Positions 1 to 8,179 of a stretch of 64,000 bases of DNA are shown in pieces. Both the position numbers and the translations under genes were made by a program. How positions within the stretch are numbered: the first letter of the stretch is position 1; the number at the start of each line of letters is the position of its first letter. The stretch is taken from positions 124,001-188,000 of the forward strand of contig NZ_LDJX01000002.1 of assembly GCF_001306415.1 (NCBI RefSeq). Direction: 5' to 3'. The notes beneath the pieces are model-generated. The model was not told the DNA's origin. It saw only the letters and a list, made by a program, of their open reading frames with translations, and did no database searches. This stretch comes from Croceitalea dokdonensis DOKDO 023. GTDB taxonomy: Bacteria; Bacteroidota; Bacteroidia; Flavobacteriales; Flavobacteriaceae.

Positions 1-1
1 A

Positions 2-721
2 AGTGACTTTATACATCTAAACCAGGCACTGGACAGCACCTTGCACCTAAAATTTATAAAACACCAGTGTCTCAATTGCGGAAACGATAGGAAAATTTAC
101 CGTCAAGGATTTTGCCAAAGCTGTTTTTTTGAAATTCCCTCTGCTGGTGATTGGATTATGAAGCCAGAGCTAAGCACGGCCCATTTGGACAAAGAGGACC
201 GGGATTTGGAGTATGAAAAAAAGGTACAGCTACAACCACATATTGTCTATCTTGCCAATAGTAGCAACGTAAAAGTTGGGGTGACCCGCAAAGCACAGGT
301 ACCTACCCGTTGGATAGACCAAGGAGCACATGAGGCCATTGAAATTGTGGAAGTGCCCAACAGATACCTTGCCGGTATTACTGAAGTAGCGCTAAAAAAC
401 CATGTGGGGGACAAAACCAATTGGCGTAAAATGTTACAGAACAATATAGAAGACCTTGACCTCGTGGAATGGCGCGAAAAACTAAAAACCCATATTCCCG
501 AGGAGGCCCAGGAGTACTTTATCACAAACAATACAGAGACCCAGCTCAATTTTCCCGTTTTGCGGTATCCAGAAAAAGTAAAGAGTTTAAACCTTGATAA
601 AACCCCAGAATATAAGGGTGTTTTAAAAGGAATAAAAGGGCAGTACCTGATGTTTGAGGACAATACCGTTTTTAATGTTCGCGGAAGTGAAGGTTATGTG
701 GTAGGAATTGATATCCGATAA
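2..721 (+). CDS. DUF2797 family protein (5' end outside window)
   Basis: The protein carries a four-cysteine zinc-ribbon-like pattern (CLNCG, then CQSCF) near its visible start, followed by a stretch IVYLANSSNVKVGVTR that resembles the GIY-YIG-like core of DUF2797 proteins. No biochemical function is known to me for this family. A TTG at position 41 could be read as a start, but the frame stays open back to position 2. The upstream residues (SDFIHLNQALDSTLHLKFIKHQ) fit the part of the family that normally precedes the first Cys pair, so the gene is cut by the window edge rather than starting at 41. It faces the AsmA-like gene across a 149-bp convergent gap. Family call is from motif memory; the truncation is seen directly. 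Confidence 0.75.
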   Translation, partial: SDFIHLNQALDSTLHLKFIKHQCLNCGNDRKIYRQGFCQSCFFEIPSAGDWIMKPELSTAHLDKEDRDLEYEKKVQLQPHIVYLANSSNVKVGVTRKAQVPTRWIDQGAHEAIEIVEVPNRYLAGITEVALKNHVGDKTNWRKMLQNNIEDLDLVEWREKLKTHIPEEAQEYFITNNTETQLNFPVLRYPEKVKSLNLDKTPEYKGVLKGIKGQYLMFEDNTVFNVRGSEGYVVGIDIR

Positions 722-804
722 TTTACATTTAAATTCAGATAAAAAAGTTTTTGCTTACCCTCTTTTCTCTTGGCTCTTGCAGAAAGCTAAAAAGGAAAAA
801 TCGT

Positions 805-830
805 ACTTAAAAAGTTGGTCTAAAACCAAG
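805..830 (-). terminator. weak intrinsic terminator of the AsmA-like gene
   Basis: Read on the minus strand, TTGGT and ACCAA form a perfect 5-bp stem with a 5-nt loop, followed at once by C and five T. It lies about 40 nt after the stop codon. The short stem makes it weak. Confidence 0.35.
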
Positions 831-870
831 TGAGGAGATTACAATCATCCCATCAATAACTATTTAAACT

Positions 871-3570
871 CTAGTTTTGGGTAGAATCTTGTTTCTTCTT
901 CCTGCCCAATAAGTTGCCCAAAACACTTTTTGCAGCATCTTTTACCTGGTTCCTTTGGCCGGAGGAATCTATCGTCACGGAATCTTTCTTTTGAGCACCC
1001 AGCAAACCGCCCAACATCTGTACTGCTTTTGTCTTAGTGGAATCAGAGGTTGTAGCATCCTTGTTATTTCCCAACAAACCTCCCAATAAATCTTTGGCTT
1101 TGTCTTTTCCTTGGTTGACCATTTTCTGTTTCTGAATCTCCACCAATCGCTTTGTTAGGTTGGTTACACCAGACTTTAAATCTGTAGTGACGTTTGGGCT
1201 ATTGTAAGCCCCGGTAATGGATGCCGTTACGGGAATGGTCAAACCATTTAGGCTGTCATCATCTAACTTGGCAATGATACTATTAACCTCATTACCCAAA
1301 TAGGCAGCAGGAACGTCCAAAACTGCCTGATATTCCAAGGCCTTATCAAACGTATGATTCCCAGAAATGTTGATGGTAATATCCTTATAGGTTAACTTAA
1401 AAGGTTTAACGGCAACCCTACCGTCATTAAAAGTAAGCGCAGTTTTCAAATCCTTTAGGTCCAAGGCATCCAAATCAATAAAAGTAACACTGTTGTTCAA
1501 CGCTTTTAAAACAGAGGCCTCCTTGGTATTTACCTGGGCGGATAGCAGTTCTCCCATTAAGCTACCGCTTAAGGTGGCCAAATTAGGAGTCATATCGTCT
1601 TTTAAAACACCGGACAACGTTATGTTGGAATTGAGTTTTCCCTCTAGGGCATTAGCCACAGGTGCCAATATTTTAAATAGATCCAAGGCTTTAAAGGACT
1701 CTGCAATTTGGAAATTGCTAATATCCAAGTTCATTTCAAAGTTAGAGACTTCCCCTTTGGTGGCTACTGCACCATCCATCCCTATGGTACCCCCAAATAA
1801 TCCAGCTTGTACATCTTTTAAGGTTGCAATTTCCTCTTTAATCAATAACGTCCCAACCACATTTTTAAGGTTAAGATTATCGTACAGTACATTGGCGGCC
1901 CTTGCTTGTATGGTACAATCCAAAAAAGAAGGGATTTTGATGCGCTCGGCCAGCTTAGTATCGCCGCTAATAGCACCTCCATCAGGTTCTGCAGGCTCCT
2001 CCACCATAAAATCACCAACGGCAAAGGTATCAGAGGCCAAATTAAAATTTCCTTCAAGTTTTTCATCGTTAAATACAAAACCCAATAAATTGATCAATGT
2101 GCCCGTAGCCTTAAAATCGGTTTGGCCCATTTTTCCAGAAAAAGAATTCAAGCTTACCGTAGTTGGATTAAACGTCATCACTGCCTCGTCAATGGTAACA
2201 GGGTGCTTTAGTTCTTCTGACTTATATTGAAAATCTGCCAATTTAAATGTCCCATTCGTGGTGGTGTTTTTATACTGTTGATTCTCTACCGATGCCATAT
2301 CAAAAGCAGTAGTAAGGTCTGTGGCCAAAATTCCTTTAAGGTTAAAATCGTTAGAAACAGGGTAGGCTTTGGAAATGTTGGCCAAATTAATTTTTCCGTC
2401 CGCATGGGCCTTTACTTTGGTATTGCCCAATAGCTCATGAATTTTAGCATTCAAATTAAAACGGTCGTCATCAATTTTAAATGATAAACGGTCGATGTCT
2501 ACAAAGGTATCCTCGGTAATACCCGTGGTGTTCTTAATCTCGGTTTTTAGAAAGATGTTAGTGACCGCTTTTGGCAGGTCCGGATACTTAAACGAGGCAT
2601 TTTCAGAATTGATGCTGATACCAAAAGTGGGAATATGGGTATCATCTACCAAGCCTTTAAAAAAACCTGAAACCTCAAAATTTCCAGTGGTGGTGACATT
2701 TTCAATATTTTTGGAATAGCCCTCAGGAATCACGGCCAAAAAATTCTTAAAATCTGAGGATGGGGTGTTAAAGTTGATATCAACCTCTTGGTTTTCATCA
2801 TTGAGCTTCACGAATCCATCAAAAACCAACGGTAACTGATTCACCAAAGCCTTATTTTCTAAAAAGCTAAACTTGCTTTGTTCTAAATCTATACCAAGGA
2901 GCGCATCCAATGCAACGGCGTTGTTGTCCAAATAGTTGGTTCCATCAAAAGCAAAGGAAACCAAGGCGTCTGTTTTGGTTTGCAACTGGGAATTGGCCAA
3001 TGATAGATCACCAGTACCAACATGGTTCATATCGGATATCTCCAAATGCATTCCAGTTGCATAATCGTCATAGATTATCTTGGTACCCGTGACTGCATAT
3101 TGCCTTAAATCCAATTTAAAATCTGAGGAACTGCCAGAATCCGTTTGCTGGGTGTCCGTTTTGGAGGGCAATGCAATATCATAATTTACATTTTCCAAGC
3201 TATCCACCTGAATATGGAGAAGTGCGCCGTCCAAAGTGAGTTTTTTGATCGCAATGGGGTCTTCTTGCCTCTTAAAAAGCTCCTTGACAGAAAGTTCCAA
3301 GGCAATATCCTTTGCTGCAAAAAGGGTATCACCCTCAAAAGGTACTTTATTCACCAAGGACACCCCTTGTAAATCCAAATACGCATCAGGAAAACTTTTG
3401 ATCAAGCTCAACTTTGCTTGCTCAAAGTCAAAAGTGGCATTGATATTTTGGTTGACCTTATTTTTAATGATATCTGCAATTTTACCCTCTAGAAAAAAAG
3501 GCACGGCTATCACAAGCAGTAAAAGAAAGGCAAAAAAGCCCAAGGCTATTTTAAGGAGTCGTTTTTTCAT
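871..3570 (-). CDS. AsmA-like inner-membrane/periplasmic protein
   Basis: An 899-residue protein with one N-terminal membrane anchor (about residues 5-25) and a long predicted beta-rich periplasmic part, the layout of the AsmA superfamily of bridge-like proteins linked to outer-membrane lipid homeostasis and biogenesis. The segment after the anchor (VNQNINATFDFEQAKLSLIK...FPDAYLDLQGVSL) matches the AsmA N-terminal pattern, and the later half carries the AsmA C-terminal type region. Unusually, the last 70 residues hold three copies of an LLGxLLGxxK-like motif (LLGGLLGNNK, LGGLLGAQKK, LGNLLGRKKK) in a basic tail. It appears to be transcribed alone. A short TTGGT/ACCAA hairpin with a T-run on the minus strand near 805-830 may terminate it. 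Family confidence is good; lipid role is inference from the family. Confidence 0.8.
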   Translation of the reverse strand: MKKRLLKIALGFFAFLLLLVIAVPFFLEGKIADIIKNKVNQNINATFDFEQAKLSLIKSFPDAYLDLQGVSLVNKVPFEGDTLFAAKDIALELSVKELFKRQEDPIAIKKLTLDGALLHIQVDSLENVNYDIALPSKTDTQQTDSGSSSDFKLDLRQYAVTGTKIIYDDYATGMHLEISDMNHVGTGDLSLANSQLQTKTDALVSFAFDGTNYLDNNAVALDALLGIDLEQSKFSFLENKALVNQLPLVFDGFVKLNDENQEVDINFNTPSSDFKNFLAVIPEGYSKNIENVTTTGNFEVSGFFKGLVDDTHIPTFGISINSENASFKYPDLPKAVTNIFLKTEIKNTTGITEDTFVDIDRLSFKIDDDRFNLNAKIHELLGNTKVKAHADGKINLANISKAYPVSNDFNLKGILATDLTTAFDMASVENQQYKNTTTNGTFKLADFQYKSEELKHPVTIDEAVMTFNPTTVSLNSFSGKMGQTDFKATGTLINLLGFVFNDEKLEGNFNLASDTFAVGDFMVEEPAEPDGGAISGDTKLAERIKIPSFLDCTIQARAANVLYDNLNLKNVVGTLLIKEEIATLKDVQAGLFGGTIGMDGAVATKGEVSNFEMNLDISNFQIAESFKALDLFKILAPVANALEGKLNSNITLSGVLKDDMTPNLATLSGSLMGELLSAQVNTKEASVLKALNNSVTFIDLDALDLKDLKTALTFNDGRVAVKPFKLTYKDITINISGNHTFDKALEYQAVLDVPAAYLGNEVNSIIAKLDDDSLNGLTIPVTASITGAYNSPNVTTDLKSGVTNLTKRLVEIQKQKMVNQGKDKAKDLLGGLLGNNKDATTSDSTKTKAVQMLGGLLGAQKKDSVTIDSSGQRNQVKDAAKSVLGNLLGRKKKQDSTQN

Positions 3571-3606
3571 GATATTATTGGGAACGTGAAACTTTGGAAA
3601 ATGTGA

Positions 3607-4314
3607 TTAATCCAACGTTAATTCTTCCTCTATTTTTAGGTTAAAGCGCTTACGCATCATATATACGCACAAATAGAGCAAAGGGGTGTCCAGAAAGGCA
3701 ATAAAAATTTTAAACAAAAAACCACTGACCACAAGACCATAAAACAATTCCCACGGTATGACCCCAAATGCACATAACAGACCTACGACGGTAAAGGTAT
3801 CCACAAACTGGGATGAAAAGGTTGAAAAATTATTTCTGAGCCAAAGATATTTGCCATTGGTCATTTTTTTCCAGAAGTGATAGATTGAAATATCTATGTA
3901 CTGGGCAAACAAATAGGCCAACATTGAGGCCAACACCCCCAAAGGGGACAAGCCAAACACTTGGGTAAAGGTAACGTCATCTATAGGTGAGCTTTCAATG
4001 GCGGGCACCACATTGGCTACATAAATAATAAGCATGGAGAACACAGACGCAAAAATACCTGCGGTAACCACTTGATTGGCCTTTTTCTTACCGTAGATTT
4101 CGGAGATCAAATCAGTAATCAAAAACGTGATGGGATAAGGCAAAATACCCACGGATACCTGAAATAAAGAAGCTCCAAAAAGTTGGATTTCCCCAAAAGG
4201 CTCCCAATAAAAAAATTTCTGGAAAATCAGGTTGGAGACTACCAGAGAGGTTATGAACAGTGCCCCCAGATATAAATAAATCTGAAAGGCCAATTTCTTA
4301 TCCTTTTGGGGCAT
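3607..4314 (-). CDS. queuosine precursor transporter (VUT/YhhQ family)
   Basis: A 235-residue hydrophobic protein with about six membrane segments. The sequence around PYPITFLITDLISEIYGKKKA is the signature of the VUT/YhhQ (PF02592) family, which imports queuine precursors such as preQ0/preQ1 for tRNA modification. The acidic/polar FSSQFVDTF motif in the fourth-fifth helix region also fits. It starts 4 nt after the stop of sppA on the same strand, so the two genes are probably co-transcribed; I see no functional reason for that pairing. Family identity is strong, the exact substrate is inferred. Confidence 0.85.
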   Translation of the reverse strand: MPQKDKKLAFQIYLYLGALFITSLVVSNLIFQKFFYWEPFGEIQLFGASLFQVSVGILPYPITFLITDLISEIYGKKKANQVVTAGIFASVFSMLIIYVANVVPAIESSPIDDVTFTQVFGLSPLGVLASMLAYLFAQYIDISIYHFWKKMTNGKYLWLRNNFSTFSSQFVDTFTVVGLLCAFGVIPWELFYGLVVSGFLFKIFIAFLDTPLLYLCVYMMRKRFNLKIEEELTLD

Positions 4315-4318
4315 AGGC

Positions 4319-6082
4319 TTATTTGATGTTCAATATATAGGGCATCCGGGCCTGAACCCCTTGCTGCTCTGTGAGCTTTTTAAGCTCTATGAAGGCGTTA
4401 TACGTTTCCACACCCAATTCTTCTTTCATAACGGACCCACCTATTTTGGCTTTTACGCCTCCCAGGTCTTCCATTAATCGTTCAAAATCAGATTTATATT
4501 TAGGATATTTACGGAGCCCATAGTTTTGCAGTTCTACCAACTCAGCGGCGTACTCAATAGCATCATCTAAACTGCCCAATTCATCTACCAGGCCATTGTT
4601 TACTGCATCAACCCCGCTCCATACACGGCCTTGGGCTATTTGGTTTACCGCCTCCTTGGACATGTTTCTCCCTTCCGCCACGCGGGACACAAACGTATCG
4701 TACACATTTTCGATACCCTCTTTTATTTGCGCACGGAACGCATCGGTCATGGGTTCAAAAAGGGAATAATCCACTGAATTGGCATTGGTACCAACCTGCT
4801 CCGCATTGATACCTATATCGGCTGCCAGCTGGTTCATATTGGGTATGGTACCAAAAACTCCTATAGAACCGGTAATCGTGGTTGGCTCTGCAAAAATCTT
4901 ATCCGCGCCTGCGGCTATATAGTAACCTCCAGAAGCGGCCACGTTGCCAAAAGATACAATTACGGGCTTTGTTTTTTTGGTGAGCTCTATCTCCCGCCAA
5001 ATAATGTCAGAGGTCAACGCACTGCCACCAGGGGAATTTACCCGTAGCACAATTGCTTTTACCTTATCATCTTCCCTGGCTTTTTTCAATGCTTTATTGA
5101 TAACTCCCTGGCCTATAAAATCCTTGTTGCCCTCCCCGTACAAGATTTCTCCCTGCGCATAGATTACGGCTATCTTATCCGTTCCCTTTCGTAAAGTCTT
5201 TTTATTGGCCACGGTGATATAATCTTCAAAATCCAGATAGTTGATTTTCTCCTTTTCTTGGATGGACAGTTTATCCCTTAGCAACTGCTCATACTCATCA
5301 TAATACCACAAGTCATCTACCATATGTGTTTGTGCCGCATATTTTGGCAAGCGTGCTCCCAAGGTATCGGCAATTAGGTTCAGGTTTGTTGTAGATAGGT
5401 TTCTAGAATCCGAGATATCTGTTAACATACTGGACCAAATGGCCGTGATGAGCTCTTTAATTTGAGCCCTATTCTCGTCACTCATACTATCTGCAATGTA
5501 AGGTTCCACGGCACTTTTGTACTTCCCGTGACGAATGACCTCTATCTTAATTCCTGTTTTTTCCTGTAAATCTTTCAGATACAAAACTTCCGATGACAAC
5601 CCTTTAAAATCCATAGCCCCTTGCGGGTTCACATAAATGGAATCTGCCACACTGGCCAGATAATAATCTTTTTGGGTGTAAAAATCCGCATACGCGTAAA
5701 TAAACTTGCCGTTATCCTTAAAAGTCTGCAAGGCCCGCCGTAACTCCTGCGCTTGTGCATAACCAGCTAATAAAAAACTGTTTTTTATGCTTATTCCTTT
5801 AATGTTGTCATCGTTGGAAGCGACTTGGATGGCATGTAATATATCATCCAAACCCATTCCAGCCTCGGCAAACAAGGTGGCAAAGGGGTCCGTATCATCT
5901 GTCCCTTCATAGTCCCTTATGGGTGTCTTAAAACTGAGCTCCAACACGGAATTAGGCTTTACCATTACCCCGTCCTCGCCGCTGCCCACCAAAGCAGCGA
6001 ACACAAAAAACATGACAAAAAGGATTCCAATGGCAATTAAAGTTCCCAGAATGGCCGCCAAAAGATTTCTTAGAAAATTCAT
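4319..6082 (-). CDS. sppA: signal peptide peptidase SppA, 67-kDa type
   Basis: A 587-residue double-domain SppA, the membrane-bound Ser-Lys protease that degrades cleaved signal peptides. A membrane anchor spans about residues 8-32. The general-base lysine is K189 in GKYKSAVEP of the N-terminal domain, and the nucleophile is S384 in NVAASGGYYIA of the C-terminal domain; NSPGGSA (349-355) forms the oxyanion-side loop. Both catalytic residues and the two-domain length match the E. coli enzyme. A good -7 promoter element (TATCTTTG) lies 22-29 nt upstream. It leads a two-gene unit with the queuosine-precursor transporter. The divergent folK fusion begins 68 nt away. Confidence 0.93.
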   Translation of the reverse strand: MNFLRNLLAAILGTLIAIGILFVMFFVFAALVGSGEDGVMVKPNSVLELSFKTPIRDYEGTDDTDPFATLFAEAGMGLDDILHAIQVASNDDNIKGISIKNSFLLAGYAQAQELRRALQTFKDNGKFIYAYADFYTQKDYYLASVADSIYVNPQGAMDFKGLSSEVLYLKDLQEKTGIKIEVIRHGKYKSAVEPYIADSMSDENRAQIKELITAIWSSMLTDISDSRNLSTTNLNLIADTLGARLPKYAAQTHMVDDLWYYDEYEQLLRDKLSIQEKEKINYLDFEDYITVANKKTLRKGTDKIAVIYAQGEILYGEGNKDFIGQGVINKALKKAREDDKVKAIVLRVNSPGGSALTSDIIWREIELTKKTKPVIVSFGNVAASGGYYIAAGADKIFAEPTTITGSIGVFGTIPNMNQLAADIGINAEQVGTNANSVDYSLFEPMTDAFRAQIKEGIENVYDTFVSRVAEGRNMSKEAVNQIAQGRVWSGVDAVNNGLVDELGSLDDAIEYAAELVELQNYGLRKYPKYKSDFERLMEDLGGVKAKIGGSVMKEELGVETYNAFIELKKLTEQQGVQARMPYILNIK

Positions 6083-6103
6083 AGCAAAGTTTTATAAGGC
6101 AGC

Positions 6104-6111
6104 AAAGATAA
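6104..6111 (-). promoter_or_regulatory. -7 promoter element of sppA
   Basis: TATCTTTG on the minus strand is a perfect match to the Bacteroidetes -7 consensus TAnnTTTG and sits 22 nt upstream of the sppA start. I see no clear -33 TTG at the normal distance. The surrounding 16 bp (GCAAAGATAACCAATG on the plus strand) recur identically upstream of mpl. Confidence 0.5.
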
Positions 6112-6150
6112 CCAATGTCAGATTGTTTTGTTTATTTTGCCCTTGCAAAC

Positions 6151-7296
6151 ATGATCGCAACAACAACAGCCTACATTTCCATTGGGAGCAATCAAGGAAA
6201 ACGCCTTGCCAATCTGCAAAACGCCATCCTGCACTTTAACATGGATGGAACGGAGGTAATTGCTACTTCCCATGTCTATGAAAACGCAGCAATGGGATTT
6301 GATGGAGCTGATTTTTTAAATGCCTGTTTTTGCATACGTACGGATAAAAGCCCCACTGAACTTTTAAAGCATATCACGGCCACCGAAGCATATTTTGGCC
6401 GCAAGCGCTTTACGGACGGGCAATACCACTCACGAACAGTAGATTTGGATATCCTCTATTACGGAGCAGATTGTATTTCCACCGATACCCTGACCATTCC
6501 GCATCCCCGAATGACCCAACGCAATTTTGTCCTTAAACCCCTGGCCGATATTGCACCACAGTTCTATCATCCATTGGAACAAAAAGATACCAGAAACCTT
6601 TTGCAACAATGTCAGGATACCAGCGTACTTTGCAAAAGAAAATATCGATTGTTCGTTTCTCGCGTGGCACTTTTTAAACAGTTACAATTTTTGGCCATAG
6701 AGGGAACCATTGGGGCGGGCAAGACCACTTTGGCCAAAATGATATCCAAGGATTTTAATGCCAAACTGGTCTTGGAACGTTTTGCGGACAATGCCTTTTT
6801 GCCCAAATTTTATGAAGACCCAGAACGGTACGCATTTCCATTGGAAATGTCTTTTTTGGCAGATCGGTACCAGCAATTTACAGACGATACCAGTCAGTTT
6901 GATTTGTTCAAAAATTTTATGGTAAGTGATTATGACATTTTTAAATCCCTCATTTTTGCCAAAGTAACCTTGCAAAATGAAGAGTTTGGGCTATATCGGA
7001 AGCTTTTTAATTTTATGTACAAAGAAGTGAAAAAACCCGATATCTATGTTTATCTGCACCAAAATACGGATAGGTTATTGGAAAACATTAAAAAAAGGGG
7101 GCGCGATTACGAGCAGAACATTTCGCGGGATTACCTGGAAAAAATAAACCGCGGCTATCTAAACTTCATCAAAAGCCACCCACAACAAACCAGTTTACTC
7201 ATTGACCTTGGAAATTTGGATTTTGTTTCCAACCCGGCTGATTACCGCTCTATTTTGGAAAAAATTGGGGCAGCGTTGATGGATGTATTGAATTAG
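6151..7296 (+). CDS. folK: FolK (HPPK) - deoxynucleoside kinase fusion protein
   Basis: The N-terminal 150 residues are 6-hydroxymethyl-7,8-dihydropterin pyrophosphokinase, which makes the folate precursor: YISIGSNQGKRLANL at the start, and the Mg/ATP motif SRTVDLDILYYG (94-105) followed by IPHPRMTQRNFVLKPL. Residues 178-381 are a deoxynucleoside kinase with P-loop EGTIGAGKTT (184-193) and the DRYQQF-type substrate region. Such fusions are known in Flavobacteriia; folate and dNTP salvage both feed nucleotide synthesis. I chose the ATG at 6151 (MIATTTAYISIGSN) rather than the in-frame ATG at 6115, because the extra 12 residues are not part of HPPK and would overlap the divergent promoter of sppA. 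Product length is 381 residues. Confidence 0.88.
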   Translation: MIATTTAYISIGSNQGKRLANLQNAILHFNMDGTEVIATSHVYENAAMGFDGADFLNACFCIRTDKSPTELLKHITATEAYFGRKRFTDGQYHSRTVDLDILYYGADCISTDTLTIPHPRMTQRNFVLKPLADIAPQFYHPLEQKDTRNLLQQCQDTSVLCKRKYRLFVSRVALFKQLQFLAIEGTIGAGKTTLAKMISKDFNAKLVLERFADNAFLPKFYEDPERYAFPLEMSFLADRYQQFTDDTSQFDLFKNFMVSDYDIFKSLIFAKVTLQNEEFGLYRKLFNFMYKEVKKPDIYVYLHQNTDRLLENIKKRGRDYEQNISRDYLEKINRGYLNFIKSHPQQTSLLIDLGNLDFVSNPADYRSILEKIGAALMDVLN

Positions 7297-7475
7297 CTAG
7301 TGGGGTTTTATTAAGGCCAAGACCTTTTTACATTATTTGGTGTGATTTACCATCCATCCACTTTTAGCAATCTACTGTTTTAACAATTTTTAGATTTTAT
7401 TTGGATTTCCACATGGCTTTTACTTTCTTAGCAGCCTGTGAGATTCAGAAACTAACTAACTCAAACTATATAGTG

Positions 7476-7507
7476 CACCCTTGGTACCGAGTATCAAGGG
7501 TTTTTTG
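7476..7507 (+). terminator. strong intrinsic terminator
   Basis: ACCCTTG (7476-7482) pairs perfectly with CAAGGGT (7494-7500), and three further inner pairs give a 10-bp stem with a 5-nt loop, followed by seven T. It points along the plus strand and lies 180 nt after the folK fusion stop. It therefore ends either a long 3' UTR or an independent short transcript. The 7297-7475 stretch has no convincing ORF. Confidence 0.7.
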
Positions 7508-7558
7508 TTTACTGTCAAATTATTGCTGATACCGCTTTAATAAAAACCAAAAATGGCT

Positions 7559-8101
7559 TTATCCCTGTAATTTGGACCAGAAGTCCCAAAGCACTATCCC
7601 AGCACTCACCGAAATATTCAATGAATGCTTGGTGCCAGACTGGGGAATCTCAATGACCCCATCACATGCTGACACTACTTCCTGGGATACGCCTTTTACC
7701 TCATTCCCAAATACCAGACCATAGGTCTTTAAAGGTTCCGGTTGAAAATTGTTCAACAGAATTGCCCGTTCCGCCTGCTCTACAGAGAAAATGGCAACCC
7801 CGCTAGCCTGTAGTTTTTGCACGAGCCCAAGGGTATCCCCAACGTATTCCCAGGATACGCTATCCGTGGCTCCTAGTGCCGTTTTTTGAATATCCTTGTG
7901 AGGGGGTTTTGCGGTAATACCACAGAGATAGATTTTTTGAATCAGAAAGGCGTCCGAGGTCCTAAATACCGATCCGATATTGTTCAAACTCCGAATATTA
8001 TCAAGAATCACGATAATCGGGGTTTTTTTGGCTTTCTTAAATTCATCAACGTTTAAGCGTTGTAGCTCTTCATTAGCAAGTTTACGCATAGACTTATCCA
8101 C
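7559..8101 (-). CDS. TrmH/SpoU-family RNA 2'-O-methyltransferase
   Basis: A compact 180-residue SPOUT methyltransferase with all three SpoU motifs: NIGSVFRTSDA (motif 1, ribose-methylating Arg), YGLVFGNEVKGVS (motif 2) and IPQSGTKHSLNISVSAGI (motif 3, knot and SAM site). It lacks the N-terminal substrate-binding domain seen in RlmB (which is present elsewhere in this window), so it resembles the short TrmH/TrmL-like enzymes that act on tRNA. The exact target nucleotide cannot be read from sequence. It is transcribed divergently from mutS, 78 bp apart, and is convergent to the folK fusion. The start may be residue 1 or 5; both are ATG-type positions in an unstructured leader. Confidence 0.85.
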   Translation of the reverse strand: MDKSMRKLANEELQRLNVDEFKKAKKTPIIVILDNIRSLNNIGSVFRTSDAFLIQKIYLCGITAKPPHKDIQKTALGATDSVSWEYVGDTLGLVQKLQASGVAIFSVEQAERAILLNNFQPEPLKTYGLVFGNEVKGVSQEVVSACDGVIEIPQSGTKHSLNISVSAGIVLWDFWSKLQG

Positions 8102-8179
8102 TTTTATCCTTGAAATATCAACAATAGTTCAAGAACCCTAGGTAACTTCATATTTTCGATAAAATTAAGACAATCTATT

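Noticed and set aside
41-721. TTG at 41 as the start of the DUF2797 gene
   Set aside because: The frame remains open to the window edge and the residues before position 41 fit the expected family sequence, so the gene is truncated.
1493-2230. Long plus-strand ORF antisense to the AsmA-like gene
   Set aside because: It is a shadow of the strong minus-strand coding frame and has no recognisable protein features.
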